Of a stretch of DNA of 64,000 bases, positions 9,936-18,799 are shown in pieces. The stretch is from assembly GCF_041410465.1 (NCBI RefSeq), contig NZ_CP166961.1, forward strand, positions 1,674,001-1,738,000, given 5' to 3'. The notes under the pieces are model-generated. The model searched no databases. It worked only from the letters and a program-made list of their open reading frames with translations, and was not told the origin of the DNA. Every line of letters starts with the position of its first letter. Position 1 is the first letter of the stretch. A program made the translations under genes and the position numbers. The stretch comes from Thalassotalea sp. 273M-4. GTDB taxonomy: Bacteria > Pseudomonadota > Gammaproteobacteria > Enterobacterales > Alteromonadaceae.

Positions 9936-10011
9936 TAAGAAAGCACATTTTTACGCAAGGTATTTGCTCAAAAGTGATAACTTTCAACAAAAACTTATAT
10001 TTGATGTCTTT

Positions 10012-10050
10012 GATAAAAAAGTGCCACTTCTGAATTTTAGAAGTGACACT
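10012..10050 (-). terminator. Intrinsic terminator of the secreted-protein gene
   Basis: On the minus strand a 12-base stem (10039-10050 with 10020-10031, one mismatch that is a G-U wobble in this orientation) encloses a seven-base loop and is followed directly by six U residues (10015-10020 as A on the plus strand). It lies 36 bases past the stop of the minus-strand gene starting at 12593. On the plus strand there is no T-tract, so it should not stop tad transcription efficiently, although the hairpin itself would still form. Confidence 0.75.
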
Positions 10051-10085
10051 AAATTCGTAGTAAATTTTAAATATCCGTGTTTAAC

Positions 10086-12593
10086 CTAGTTACTCATACT
10101 AGCTGATTTTTTCACGGTTATTGTTGACGACAACCTTTCTGGAGTACCACCATCATTATCCCTTGCCTTGATGGTTAATGAGTTATCAATGACTTCTACC
10201 GCCGTGTCTAACAAAGAAGCGTTATTAGCAGATGCTTGAAAACGACAAGAGTAAGATGCTTCGACAGGATTGTCACTTGGTATTAAGACTTGCGTTTGAT
10301 CTGAGCAATCTATATTAGAAATAGTAAATTTATTAAAGTCCGTTGTAAGAAGGGAAACCTCTGTCGGTATCGTGCTACCTTGTGGGATAGCTAACACGAC
10401 AATATCTTCAAATGGATTAAATTCAGTCGCTTCAACGTTATTCTCATCGGCAGTGACTTCTATTTCGATAATGGCGCTTAAACCAATGCCAAGATTAAAA
10501 CTAATTGGTTTTGGAGTGAAGTCTACCATGGCAGCATCAGTATCAAAATCCTGAAGCGCTTGTGGACTATCGCCATCATCAACCAAGACCCAAGCCGTGT
10601 TATCAACACTTTCGTCATCATCACCTTTCACTTTAAAGGTGATTAAACAATGCACTTTATTAGCATCCGGATTTATTGGATCAAACGTTGGTACACTGGT
10701 ATTTAGAATTGACCCATCAAGTCCATTACACGAGTTATATAACGGTGTTGTGTCTGCGATGTTTACATCATAATTGGAAGATGGAGGAGTGGTGCTAAAG
10801 CCTTGGCCATTATCATCTGCGAAATCGATAAAATCAACAATCGTAAAAGGCTCGAAGCTATTGTTGGTTACCACAAACAAGTAAGTAACTTTAGGCGCGT
10901 TGGTTAAATCGTTTAATTCGAATTCACCTACCAAGGTTGAAACATCATTATAATCTGCAACATTAGTACTCAACGATTGACCCGCTCGAACATATTTTTT
11001 CAAGGTAACCATTGGCGATACATTGTTTACATCCACCGTTGCCATCGCTGTTTTTTGCGCACCATTACTACCTTCTTCATCGGTTGGCGTGGCGGTAGCG
11101 GTATTCTTGTAAATATCACCGGCATTTAAAGAGGGGTAAACTGAAGCAAGATTAACAGAGTATACGCAGTCCACTTTATTCGCTTCACCAACAATTAAAT
11201 TCGAAATATCACATTGGCTCAAATCTATATTTTGGGGGGCGAGTCCATTTTGCAGTAATACATCAGCTAGATTTTCATCGCTTATATTGATGGTATCCCA
11301 ACCACTGTCATTACCAAAAGTCAGGGTATAGGTAACCAGATCAAAGCTGGGTTCACCAGTTTCATTGATAGATGTTGGACTTACAGATTTTGATAAAGTA
11401 AGTATTGGTGCCACATCTGTAATACTGGCAATGGCGTTGTTAGATGGACCCGTTTCTTCGATTTCAGAAACTTGATTTGTACTTTTCCACTTAACTTTAA
11501 AACTGTTCACTTTATCTTCTTTAACACCATTATCAAAGTTTCCATCAGTGTCATAAAGGTCTAAGCTTTTCCAACGAAAAGTAACTTTGCAGATATAATG
11601 TTCCCCGCCAGCAATTGTGATAGGACCATTAGATAAACAAGTACCACCAGAGCTATCGGTTGCACTAACTAAATACACTTCGTCTTCGTTTACTATTAGA
11701 TTGGGTGTGGTGTTTATGTTAGTAGGAATAACATAGGGTTGAAGATCAAATATATCGGTTATTTCAGTGATTATTATGGGAGCACTTTCGTTAGGGTTAG
11801 TGATTTTTAGATCAAATTCAAAGGTATCAGTACCAGCATAAATTTGAGCTTCCGTTCGAGATACCTGTAAAGGTGCTTTAACCAACGTTGGCGCTGCTGG
11901 TTTTACGAGAACGGGAATTGCAATATCTTCACAATTACATTTTGAAGGAGAGCCAGGTACAGGCAGTGAATTAGGGTCTATATCTCCAATATTATCTGTA
12001 GTACATAGGTCATCATCACTTTGACTCCAAGTCGCACAATAGGGTAGGTCTACAAAACCATCACCATCGGTATCTTGACATTTAAAGGTTAACGCTTGGT
12101 CGATAAATTCAGCAGGTTGTGATTTAGTAACATCGGTACAGACATCACCATTAACAGATTGAGAATTAGCACCATCGCCAATAATTTCACCGACCCAAAT
12201 AGAACACACATTACCTGGCCCTTCTAAGGGCGTAGCTGTGCTATCTAACGTAGTATAAAACGACCAGTTATAGCGAATATTAGCAGTTGAAATGACTCTG
12301 AAATTTAAATTTTGAGTAACATCTTCACCCGCAGTACATTCTCCAGAAGCCCCTGAACCCAATGTAATGTCGGCTAATCGAACATCATTGGCGGTACAGG
12401 TTAAACTGCTTAAAGTAGAGCGCTCCCTTACACATTGTTGGGAGTCAAAAATAGTTATTTTAGATTGCACATCAATTGGCGTTGGTTTGCCAGCTTGTGT
12501 AGATGCGCTAAAAAAAAACAATAGAAAGATGGTATATACGAATCCATAAAACAGCGGATTCGAGCTGTTAAATTGCTTGTTAATACTCTTCAT
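10086..12593 (-). CDS. Large secreted protein with DUF11-like repeats
   Basis: Predicted 835-residue exported protein of unknown function. A long N-region and hydrophobic core end in STQAG, giving a signal peptidase I site near residue 34. The mature chain is acidic, Asp/Asn/Thr-rich and cysteine-containing, with a calcium-loop-like DTDGDGFVD near 190 and at least three immunoglobulin-like DUF11 or conserved-repeat segments (about 255-390, 400-530, 535-670; for example VTYTLTFGNDSGWDTINISD). There is no LPxTG, no lipobox, no autotransporter barrel and no evident C-terminal anchor. It converges on the tad operon and has its own terminator. A surface or matrix adhesin role is plausible but not shown by the sequence. 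Confidence 0.7.
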   Translation of the reverse strand: MKSINKQFNSSNPLFYGFVYTIFLLFFFSASTQAGKPTPIDVQSKITIFDSQQCVRERSTLSSLTCTANDVRLADITLGSGASGECTAGEDVTQNLNFRVISTANIRYNWSFYTTLDSTATPLEGPGNVCSIWVGEIIGDGANSQSVNGDVCTDVTKSQPAEFIDQALTFKCQDTDGDGFVDLPYCATWSQSDDDLCTTDNIGDIDPNSLPVPGSPSKCNCEDIAIPVLVKPAAPTLVKAPLQVSRTEAQIYAGTDTFEFDLKITNPNESAPIIITEITDIFDLQPYVIPTNINTTPNLIVNEDEVYLVSATDSSGGTCLSNGPITIAGGEHYICKVTFRWKSLDLYDTDGNFDNGVKEDKVNSFKVKWKSTNQVSEIEETGPSNNAIASITDVAPILTLSKSVSPTSINETGEPSFDLVTYTLTFGNDSGWDTINISDENLADVLLQNGLAPQNIDLSQCDISNLIVGEANKVDCVYSVNLASVYPSLNAGDIYKNTATATPTDEEGSNGAQKTAMATVDVNNVSPMVTLKKYVRAGQSLSTNVADYNDVSTLVGEFELNDLTNAPKVTYLFVVTNNSFEPFTIVDFIDFADDNGQGFSTTPPSSNYDVNIADTTPLYNSCNGLDGSILNTSVPTFDPINPDANKVHCLITFKVKGDDDESVDNTAWVLVDDGDSPQALQDFDTDAAMVDFTPKPISFNLGIGLSAIIEIEVTADENNVEATEFNPFEDIVVLAIPQGSTIPTEVSLLTTDFNKFTISNIDCSDQTQVLIPSDNPVEASYSCRFQASANNASLLDTAVEVIDNSLTIKARDNDGGTPERLSSTITVKKSASMSN

Positions 12594-12696
12594 TGTAAAA
12601 CCCTTATTTTTTTAGGTTAAATGAGAAAGTCTCATATATCGAAGATACAGAGATCCTTGGTGGCAATTTATTTTTTTTGTTAAAAGAGAGGTTGCT

Positions 12697-12879
12697 TCAG
12701 AGCCGCTTTCGCCTGCTTTGACGCTTTGTTGAATAATGAGAATTGTCTTTAATGACCGACGGGAATATGCTCAGTATTTTTAATTGAGCAATGTGTGTTT
12801 GCATTTGAAGTAAAACATCATTGGCGAGACCTTCTGGCTGGTCACTTAGATAGTCAGATGATGCAAGATTGCCTGACAT
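12697..12879 (-). CDS. Small hypothetical protein (60 aa)
   Basis: Short polar protein that I do not recognise. The start at 12879 is supported by GAGGAG at 12887-12892, seven bases upstream, which is among the best ribosome sites in this area; a longer reading from 12897 has none. The chain has an amphipathic stretch (LANDVLLQMQTHIAQLKILS) and a very basic tail (KRQSRRKRL) and no membrane segment, so it is not a Flp pilin. It reads in the same direction as the large secreted protein, 103 bases upstream of it, so the two might share a transcript. Whether it is translated remains unproven. Confidence 0.45.
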   Translation of the reverse strand: MSGNLASSDYLSDQPEGLANDVLLQMQTHIAQLKILSIFPSVIKDNSHYSTKRQSRRKRL

Positions 12880-12897
12880 AATAAAGCTCCTCGACAA

Positions 12898-13360
12898 ATG
12901 TTAATTCATTGTACTTACTGCGCCTCAAGTATAGCAGTGGCTAAACAAAATTGTTTTAAAAAATTCAAAAAACAACCTAGTTTTTATGGCTTGTTGAAAG
13001 GTGATTTTAGCTAAAGATTACGAGATTGGTTTAATTTATTGATAGCGTTATGATAATTTGTTTTTAACAAAGTAGCCTAGAAAAAATAGGCTAAAAAATA
13101 TGGTCGGGATGGCAGGACTTGAACCTACGACCTTACGTCCCCAATATTCAATTCTTCCAAAATTATCATTTATAAGACCAAGTACGGCGACACAAAGGCT
13201 GCCCTTTTTCGTTTTTTAATAACCTACTACGTATCGAAGCTCGAGTTGGTTGCGTTCAACTTCCTGCCCAACTGAGGCGAGTGTTCATCTGCGATCCATC
13301 CCGTTGTGCCGAGTCGCGAGGTTGTACAATGGCCTATTTGAGATTGATTGTTTCGTTCAG
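12898..13360. other. Gene-free stretch holding a truncated tRNA
   Basis: 463 bases without a convincing gene. The first part is AT-rich and presumably contains the promoter of the 60-residue protein. It includes the tRNA-Pro fragment described separately (13101-13142) and, on its low-coordinate side, a weak hairpin on the minus strand (TAGCCT/AGGCTA around 13085-13095 and beyond) that resembles a decayed copy of the terminator of the intact tRNA-Pro. From about 13235 to 13330 the sequence becomes noticeably more GC-rich, in line with the following outer-membrane gene. Confidence 0.5.
13101..13142 (-). pseudogene. Truncated tRNA-Pro(GGG) 3' fragment
   Basis: 42 bases match the 3' portion of the intact tRNA-Pro at 14365-14441 (CCA end, acceptor 3' strand, T arm, variable loop and part of the anticodon arm) with two substitutions, at 13127 and 13134. 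Similarity stops abruptly within the anticodon loop, so no 5' half exists. Such 3' tRNA fragments commonly mark the far attachment site of an element integrated in a tRNA gene; decay of a tandem tRNA copy is the alternative. Confidence 0.8.
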
Positions 13361-13891
13361 TTAAAACCTGAACAGTACACCGATAGAAAACAGATCAACG
13401 TCTTCGTCGATATCATACCACTCCCACTCAGCGACAATGCTGAACTGATCAGTGAACTTGTATTCAGCGCCGAGGCCATACAAAAGGTCTGTGCCATCAT
13501 CATCAATTCCGGAAGCTACGCCACCCCCTTCGACATCCCACGCGATCACGCCAAACTTGCCGAACAGGTCAAACTGCTCATTGAGCGGTAGTATGCCCTT
13601 TGCAGCGAGTGAAAACCCGTCTACTTCGGCACTGACTTTGAAACCGTCTATGGAACCATCGATCTCACCAAAATCCACCCAAGCGGCCTCAAAGGCGAGA
13701 TTAGAATTGAACTCCCAACCGCCGAAGATCTTCCAGCCTGTGTCCTCATCGTCGCAACTGGTGAGACCGCTACACGCATCGATGGTAGCTTGCCCGATGC
13801 TCGCACCCGCATAAAAATCATTCTGTGCAACGGCATTACCTGTTATGCCCAATGTCAACAAAATTGTGCCAATAAGTTTCGATTGTTTCAT
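13361..13891 (-). CDS. Outer-membrane beta-barrel protein
   Basis: Predicted small eight-stranded outer-membrane barrel (176 aa) of the OmpA-like/porin-family type. A signal peptide ends at AVAQ (about residue 23). The mature chain alternates amphipathic strands with acidic turns (for example GWKIFGGWEFNSNLAFEAAWVD in part, and a terminal LFSIGVLFRF ending in Phe, the usual barrel-insertion signature). A pair of cysteines sits in the first long loop. A TAGGAG ribosome site lies seven bases before the ATG. Base composition differs from neighbours: four 60-base rows counted by hand average about 55% GC, while rows in the adjacent yejM gene give about 32-45%. Together with the flanking tRNA repeat this suggests acquisition by transfer. 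Confidence 0.8.
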   Translation of the reverse strand: MKQSKLIGTILLTLGITGNAVAQNDFYAGASIGQATIDACSGLTSCDDEDTGWKIFGGWEFNSNLAFEAAWVDFGEIDGSIDGFKVSAEVDGFSLAAKGILPLNEQFDLFGKFGVIAWDVEGGGVASGIDDDGTDLLYGLGAEYKFTDQFSIVAEWEWYDIDEDVDLFSIGVLFRF

Positions 13892-14364
13892 TATTTACTC
13901 CTAGTTGATCATAGAAGGATAAATGTTACCCCAAAGTATATTTGTACATACAAGGACAGTTATAACAGGCCCATTACTTTCTAAAATCGATTTCCAGTCT
14001 ATGCGTGTCCCACTAGTATTTCGCTGCATTTGGGATTAATTTCAAGTAGGTACTGTTAATAGCGTAGTTGATAAGTCTCGTTTAGGGCAGTTTTCAAGCA
14101 CGCAATGTTGCTATCTTAAAAATTTGATACAGGGCGATCATCCAAGATACAAAGGTAATATATTTTTATAAAGAAAAAACAATGGGAAAAAATAATATTT
14201 AGCCCCATTATCATGGGGATTTTTCTTTATTGCTTATGCTCAATCCCTGTTGTTAATTCTAAGTCGGACAGGGCGGTGCGATATATGTGCGATGGAATGA
14301 ATTTGGGTCGTAGATTCAGAGATGGCGGAAATAAAAAAAGCCTGTAAAAACAGGCTCTAAAATA
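13892..14364. other. Gene-free stretch between barrel gene and tRNA-Pro
   Basis: 473 bases with no supported gene. It presumably carries the promoter of the barrel gene near its low end. A six-base-pair hairpin (CCCCAT/ATGGGG, 14203-14218) followed by ATTTTTC on the plus strand looks like a weak terminator without an obvious upstream plus-strand gene. The tRNA-Pro terminator occupies the high end (about 14333-14356). Confidence 0.5.
14331..14357 (-). terminator. Terminator of tRNA-Pro
   Basis: Immediately downstream of the CCA end of the tRNA on the minus strand, AGCCTGT and ACAGGCT form a perfect seven-base-pair stem with a short T-rich loop, followed by a run of U residues. This is a standard intrinsic terminator for the monocistronic tRNA. 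Confidence 0.75.
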
Positions 14365-14441
14365 TGGTCGGGATGGCAGGACTTGAACCTGCGACCTCAC
14401 GTCCCCCAGACGCACGCGCTACCAGACTGCGCTACACCCCG
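14365..14441 (-). tRNA. tRNA-Pro(GGG)
   Basis: Complete 77-base tRNA including an encoded CCA. The acceptor stem pairs CGGGGTG with CATCCCG (one G-U), the D arm GCGC/GCGC, the anticodon stem TGCGT/ACGTG with two wobble pairs and loop CTGGGGG giving anticodon GGG, and the T arm GCAGG/CCTGC with TTCAAGT. All invariant positions (T8, GG in the D loop, TTC in the T loop) are present. A partial second copy lies 1.26 kb downstream. Confidence 0.96.
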
Positions 14442-14546
14442 ACAAATGTTGTTTGACAACAATTTTGTATGTTAATGAAAAACTCAATGATTGCAATCAA
14501 TAAATCCAAGTTATTGTTTAACTGCTTAATTTATAGTCTTTTTAGC

Positions 14547-16232
14547 TTATTTGACCGCTTGTTTTTGTTGATGATAAACCGAAAACTGGTTCAAACTATT
14601 GATCCCATCTATCATCATTGGAAAGTTGTAACTTTCTGATATAAGCGTGTTTAACTGTGTAGAGTAACTTTCAAAGTTACCTTGACGGTCAATAAAAATG
14701 GTTTTGTCTTTTTTAAATATCATTAAACCATCGTTACTGGTGTTACCAATTACGCGATCATTTTTTAATCGATATAAGTTTTTGCCGTTGCTGTATTCCT
14801 TATAGGACGTTCTACATTGCAACCAATAACGCATCAACGTTGGTTGGATATCCATTGGTGACGACAAACGGGTAATTTCTCGAGCTTTTTTATTCGGCCA
14901 AATAAGCAGTGAGGGTTTAGGCGAAAAGCTTTGCTCAAAGCTTTTATTGCCCAAAGAGCCAAGCCAAATGATGTCTTTTTGTTGCTTAGATTTTTGAGCC
15001 AGCAATAGGGCATTTACAAATAAATCGTATTTATACTCTGACATGTCCGAAAAATAGAATATATGCACCCCTTGTTTAAAGCCGTTTAACGCAGATGCAG
15101 AAAGGAACTTGTCGATATCGTTAAATTGTTCACTGTTTTCAAACAAAGACGATAAACCACTCTCAATCCCCATTGTTTTATTTTCAGAAAACACGGTCAA
15201 ACTGGTGGTTAAATCTTGTTGACTCATCGCTTGAAACAGCATTGGTTTTTTATTTTGAGCCAAAATATCTTGTTGGTAAATGCTTGGCAGACTGAATAAA
15301 AGGTTAAACCATGCATCATGGTCTAAGGCACTGTCCATATGGTTATACAATTGGGAAGCAGGGATTGATGAGCTAAGTTTAAACTGCTTAACTTGTTTTT
15401 CGGTTAACGTATCGTCGTTGAGAACAATAAATACCGAACCCTGAACATTATTGGTGATTGCGCATTGGGCACCATTATCGGGATATTGTGGGGCTTTTTG
15501 TTCCAATTTTATCGATAAGTTACGACGCTGAGCATAGTCTTGCTGATCAAATAAGCCATACTTTGTTAATAATGTTTTTGCCGTTGATGGATAAGAAAAC
15601 GGCAACACTCGGTCTTGTCGTAAAACCGAATACTGTAAATTGGCATCGGCCCAAACGTGAATTAGATGACTGATAAAAAATGATGACACCAAAACGCCAA
15701 CGAAGATCTTTGGCCACAGTAATTGCTGTAAGCTTCTTAAATGCTTCCAAGCATAGTTACTGGCAACTAATTCAAACACCAATAGGGTTAAAAGGGTTAA
15801 TACGATATGACCTGCGAAAGCGAGCTTGTTGACCTGCATTTTTTCATACAGCAAACTAAAAATCTGGCTACTTGAGGCCCAATTTAAATGGTAACCCAGA
15901 TGGTAATAGGTAAAACCATCAAGCATTAGTAGGGTAAGCAACAAGGTGAATATAAGGGAAGCCGCCCCCCGAATAAAACGAGTTTTAGGGTAAATTAAGG
16001 TCAGCGGAAATACCGTTAATACAAATAAGATAAAAGTTAGAAATGCCATATGGCTAAACCAATTGGTAAACATATAGAATTTACCAATCAAGTCGTCTGG
16101 TATACCCTCGGCATTGAGAAAAATTATCGCGATTATAATGGCGGCAAAAATATTAAAAAAAGTGAACCAATGGCCCCAACTTATTAATTGTAATAAACGC
16201 TTGCTGTACGTCGTATTGTCTTTATTTACCAT
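14547..16232 (-). CDS. yejM: YejM/PbgA-like inner-membrane sulfatase-fold protein
   Basis: Homologue of YejM (PbgA/LapC), the essential inner-membrane protein that senses lipopolysaccharide and restrains LpxC turnover in Enterobacteria. The N-terminal DUF3413 region has five hydrophobic helices (about 15-40, 52-82, 85-108, 135-160, 172-195), and the C-terminal half (about 255-520) is a periplasmic sulfatase-superfamily fold. Length 561 aa is close to the 586 aa of E. coli YejM. The classical sulfatase Cys/Ser active-site motif is not visible, as in YejM. It lies 19 bases after yejL on the same strand, with yejK divergent, the same three-gene arrangement as in E. coli. Confidence 0.88.
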   Translation of the reverse strand: MVNKDNTTYSKRLLQLISWGHWFTFFNIFAAIIIAIIFLNAEGIPDDLIGKFYMFTNWFSHMAFLTFILFVLTVFPLTLIYPKTRFIRGAASLIFTLLLTLLMLDGFTYYHLGYHLNWASSSQIFSLLYEKMQVNKLAFAGHIVLTLLTLLVFELVASNYAWKHLRSLQQLLWPKIFVGVLVSSFFISHLIHVWADANLQYSVLRQDRVLPFSYPSTAKTLLTKYGLFDQQDYAQRRNLSIKLEQKAPQYPDNGAQCAITNNVQGSVFIVLNDDTLTEKQVKQFKLSSSIPASQLYNHMDSALDHDAWFNLLFSLPSIYQQDILAQNKKPMLFQAMSQQDLTTSLTVFSENKTMGIESGLSSLFENSEQFNDIDKFLSASALNGFKQGVHIFYFSDMSEYKYDLFVNALLLAQKSKQQKDIIWLGSLGNKSFEQSFSPKPSLLIWPNKKAREITRLSSPMDIQPTLMRYWLQCRTSYKEYSNGKNLYRLKNDRVIGNTSNDGLMIFKKDKTIFIDRQGNFESYSTQLNTLISESYNFPMMIDGINSLNQFSVYHQQKQAVK

Positions 16233-16251
16233 AATTGTAATCGCGTTATCT

Positions 16252-16470
16252 TTATTTTGTTTTTATTGATTTTGCAAGTGCCGCAGAAAAGTTTTTACTG
16301 ATATTTTCTCTTTGGCTTTCTGGTACTTGATTATTTATAATAGTGGAAATGGTATTTCCCAAGCACATTAGGGCAAGATCCGTAGAAGCTTCTTCGTCAA
16401 CTAAAACGTCGATAAGGTTTTGAACAATTTTTTCAACGCGTTCGTTGGAGTATTTTGAGACAATAGGCAT
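16252..16470 (-). CDS. yejL: YejL family protein (DUF1414, UPF0352)
   Basis: 72-residue cytoplasmic protein matching the YejL/DUF1414 family from its opening [15 protein letters not shown] to the acidic [18 protein letters not shown] segment and basic C-terminus. The biochemical function is unknown; E. coli YejL is a small dimeric helical protein. It precedes yejM by 19 bases and is divergent from yejK across 114 bases, which should contain both promoters. Family assignment is firm because of the conserved motif and the neighbourhood. Confidence 0.92.
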   Translation of the reverse strand: MPIVSKYSNERVEKIVQNLIDVLVDEEASTDLALMCLGNTISTIINNQVPESQRENISKNFSAALAKSIKTK

Positions 16471-16584
16471 AAGATTTACATTCGTCCTGTTAATAATTTA
16501 GCTGTAGTTTATCAAATGCTTGCACAAGTTAATATACTAACGAATTTCAACAATTAAAAATAAAAGTATTATCATTCAATTATT

Positions 16585-17637
16585 ATGAGTTTAATTATAA
16601 CCAATATCGATCTACATTATCTTAATAAAGCGGAAAACAGCACAGAAGTCACCTTAGAGGCCAGCAATGGACCGATTGCGGTGACGGAAAAGATGTCCGC
16701 TTTTGTTGAGTCTTTGCATAAACTTTACAACAGCAAGGGCAGTAAAGCCTTTGGCGGTTTTAAATCTGAGCCGGTTGACGGTTTTGAAAAGCCATTTGAT
16801 CAATTGCTGCAAGACTACCTTGATAATCCTGACGAATTTATTCCATTTTCAAACCAGGCAAGCTTACGCCTTAAAAAAGAATTAGAAAAATACGAATTGG
16901 CCGAAACAGGGTATCTCGTAACATGTCATTATGAAGCTTTAGGTGGTCAATATTTATTGGTGGCGTTACTGCCAATCTCTGAACACTTTTATGTTGACGG
17001 CGAGTTAAATATTTCTGCCGACCAACACATTGATATTACTCGATTAACGTTAGCCGCACGAGTTGACATATTCGCGTATCGCGATAACAGAGAATCGGGT
17101 AAGTACATTTCTTTTATAAAAGGTCGTGCCGGTCGCAAAGTAGCCGACTTTTTCCTCGATTTTTTAAACTGCGAAGAAGGTATCGATCCTAAACAACAAT
17201 CGCACAATTTAGTTGAAGCCGTTGAGCAATACGTCAATGTTAATCAACTGAACGCAGAAGAAAAACAAGAAGCTCGAAAAGAGCTTTTAACCTACTGTAA
17301 AGAGCAACATCACTCTGGCCAAGAAGTTCATTTAAAAGAGTTATCGGCCAGCATTCGCACAGAAGACGAAAGCAACAGTTTTTATCAATTTTGCCAAGAC
17401 AACGCACTAGAAATAGAAGAAAGCTTTCCGCATGATCAAACAGTTATAAACAAAGTTACAAAATACTCAGGTTATGGTGCTGGTATAAGCGTCAGTTTTG
17501 AGCGTTCTCACTTTGGTCAAGATGTGGTTTATAATCCTGAAAAAGACAGTTTGACCATTTACAAAGTCCCACCTAACTTAAAAGAACAATTAATGAAGTT
17601 ATTGGAACAAAATCAGGCTGATACAACCGAAGAATAA
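16585..17637 (+). CDS. yejK: Nucleoid-associated protein YejK (NdpA)
   Basis: Homologue of the nucleoid-associated protein YejK/NdpA (350 aa, E. coli 335 aa), a conserved gammaproteobacterial DNA-binding protein found on the condensed nucleoid. Family features are the N-terminal LIITNIDLHYLNK region, a central segment IDITRLTLAARVDIFAYRD (partly quoted) near 150-170, and GRAGRKVADFFLDFLNCEEGID near 175-195. No helix-turn-helix is obvious, as expected for the family. It is divergent from yejL-yejM. The ribosome site is weak, with no clear GGAG before the ATG, but the start matches homologues. Confidence 0.92.
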   Translation: MSLIITNIDLHYLNKAENSTEVTLEASNGPIAVTEKMSAFVESLHKLYNSKGSKAFGGFKSEPVDGFEKPFDQLLQDYLDNPDEFIPFSNQASLRLKKELEKYELAETGYLVTCHYEALGGQYLLVALLPISEHFYVDGELNISADQHIDITRLTLAARVDIFAYRDNRESGKYISFIKGRAGRKVADFFLDFLNCEEGIDPKQQSHNLVEAVEQYVNVNQLNAEEKQEARKELLTYCKEQHHSGQEVHLKELSASIRTEDESNSFYQFCQDNALEIEESFPHDQTVINKVTKYSGYGAGISVSFERSHFGQDVVYNPEKDSLTIYKVPPNLKEQLMKLLEQNQADTTEE

Positions 17638-17763
17638 GCGGTTAAAGAGCAGTCTTAACAACATTTATTTTTGCATCTTGGCATAGCACAGAGTAGGATG
17701 CGTTAATTTTCATTTTCATGCTGTTTTATGATTAAACAGTTCGCAGTATTTGAGACACTATTT

Positions 17764-18792
17764 ATGACCACATTAACCATTACAAGACCAGATGACTGGC
17801 ATGTTCACCTTAGAGATGGCGACGTATTAAAAGATACCGTTCGCGATATTAGTCGCTATTTTGGTCGCGCTATTATTATGCCTAACTTGGTGCCGCCGGT
17901 AATGAATGCTGAACAAGCTAAGCAATACCATGACCGAATTATGGATGCCAGCGAAAGTGAGCAGTTTAAACCTTTAATGGTGCTTTACCTTACCGATAAT
18001 ACTACCGCTGCCGATATCGAAGAAGCACACAAAGCGGGCTTAGTTTATGCCGCAAAATTATATCCTGCAGGTGCTACCACGAATTCTGCCTCGGGTGTGA
18101 CTGATGTGAAAAATATCTACCCAGTATTAAAAGCAATGCAATCTGTTGGCATGCCGTTGCTCATTCACGGAGAAGTAACCGATAGTGACATCGACATTTT
18201 TGATCGTGAAAAAGAATACATTGACCGAATTTTAACCCCGGTTGTGGCAGACTTCCCAGACTTACGCATCGTTCTTGAGCATATCACAACCAAAGATGCG
18301 GTTGAGTTTGTTGCTAATGGCTCTGACAACATCGCGGCAACGATTACCGCGCATCACCTATTATTTAACCGTAACGACATGCTTGTAGGTGGTATTAAAC
18401 CACACTTTTTCTGTTTGCCAATTTTAAAGCGTAATATTCATCAGCAAGCACTGGTTGAAGCTGCAACAAGTGGCTCTAAGAAATTTTTCTTAGGTACTGA
18501 CTCAGCACCACACACAAAATCAAATAAAGAAAATGCGTGTGGGTGTGCTGGCTCTTATACTGCGCACGCAGCTATTGAATTGTATGCTGAGGTATTTGAA
18601 CAGGAAAATGCATTAGATAAATTAGAAGCGTTTGCGAGCTTCAACGGCCCCGATTTCTATCGATTACCAAGGCATGAAGACACGATCACCTTGGTTAAAG
18701 AACCTTGGGATATTCCAAAAACCCTGCCATTTGGTGATGATGTTGTTGTACCTATTCGTGCCGGTGAGCAAATTCTTTGGCAAGTAAAGTAG
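17764..18792 (+). CDS. pyrC: Dihydroorotase PyrC
   Basis: Zinc-dependent dihydroorotase (third step of pyrimidine synthesis, carbamoyl aspartate to dihydroorotate), class II PyrC type. Key features from the chosen start: the metal-binding HVHLRDGD near residues 13-20, [11 protein letters not shown] around the carbamylated lysine near 100, [18 protein letters not shown] (His near 137), FEHITT-like LEHITTKDA, and LGTDSAPH near 250. I chose the ATG at 17764 (342 aa) because its [18 protein letters not shown] beginning aligns with E. coli PyrC; an in-frame ATG at 17728 would add 12 residues without family support. The stop is eight bases from the next gene. Confidence 0.95.
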   Translation: MTTLTITRPDDWHVHLRDGDVLKDTVRDISRYFGRAIIMPNLVPPVMNAEQAKQYHDRIMDASESEQFKPLMVLYLTDNTTAADIEEAHKAGLVYAAKLYPAGATTNSASGVTDVKNIYPVLKAMQSVGMPLLIHGEVTDSDIDIFDREKEYIDRILTPVVADFPDLRIVLEHITTKDAVEFVANGSDNIAATITAHHLLFNRNDMLVGGIKPHFFCLPILKRNIHQQALVEAATSGSKKFFLGTDSAPHTKSNKENACGCAGSYTAHAAIELYAEVFEQENALDKLEAFASFNGPDFYRLPRHEDTITLVKEPWDIPKTLPFGDDVVVPIRAGEQILWQVK

Positions 18793-18799
18793 GGCACTT

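Noticed and set aside
12697..12879. Flp/Tad pilin candidate
   Set aside because: The chain has no hydrophobic N-terminal helix and no prepilin cleavage site.
13254..13330. Integron attC site within the insert
   Set aside because: RYYYAAC-type hexamers occur (GTTCAAC, GCCCAAC), but no matching GTTRRRY partner with the right spacing was found, and there is no integron integrase.
13250..13814. Plus-strand reading frames opposite the barrel gene
   Set aside because: They are shadows of the minus-strand gene, which has a signal peptide, barrel pattern and ribosome site.
14227..14415. 62-residue reading frame on the minus strand
   Set aside because: It runs through the tRNA-Pro gene and its terminator and has no protein features.
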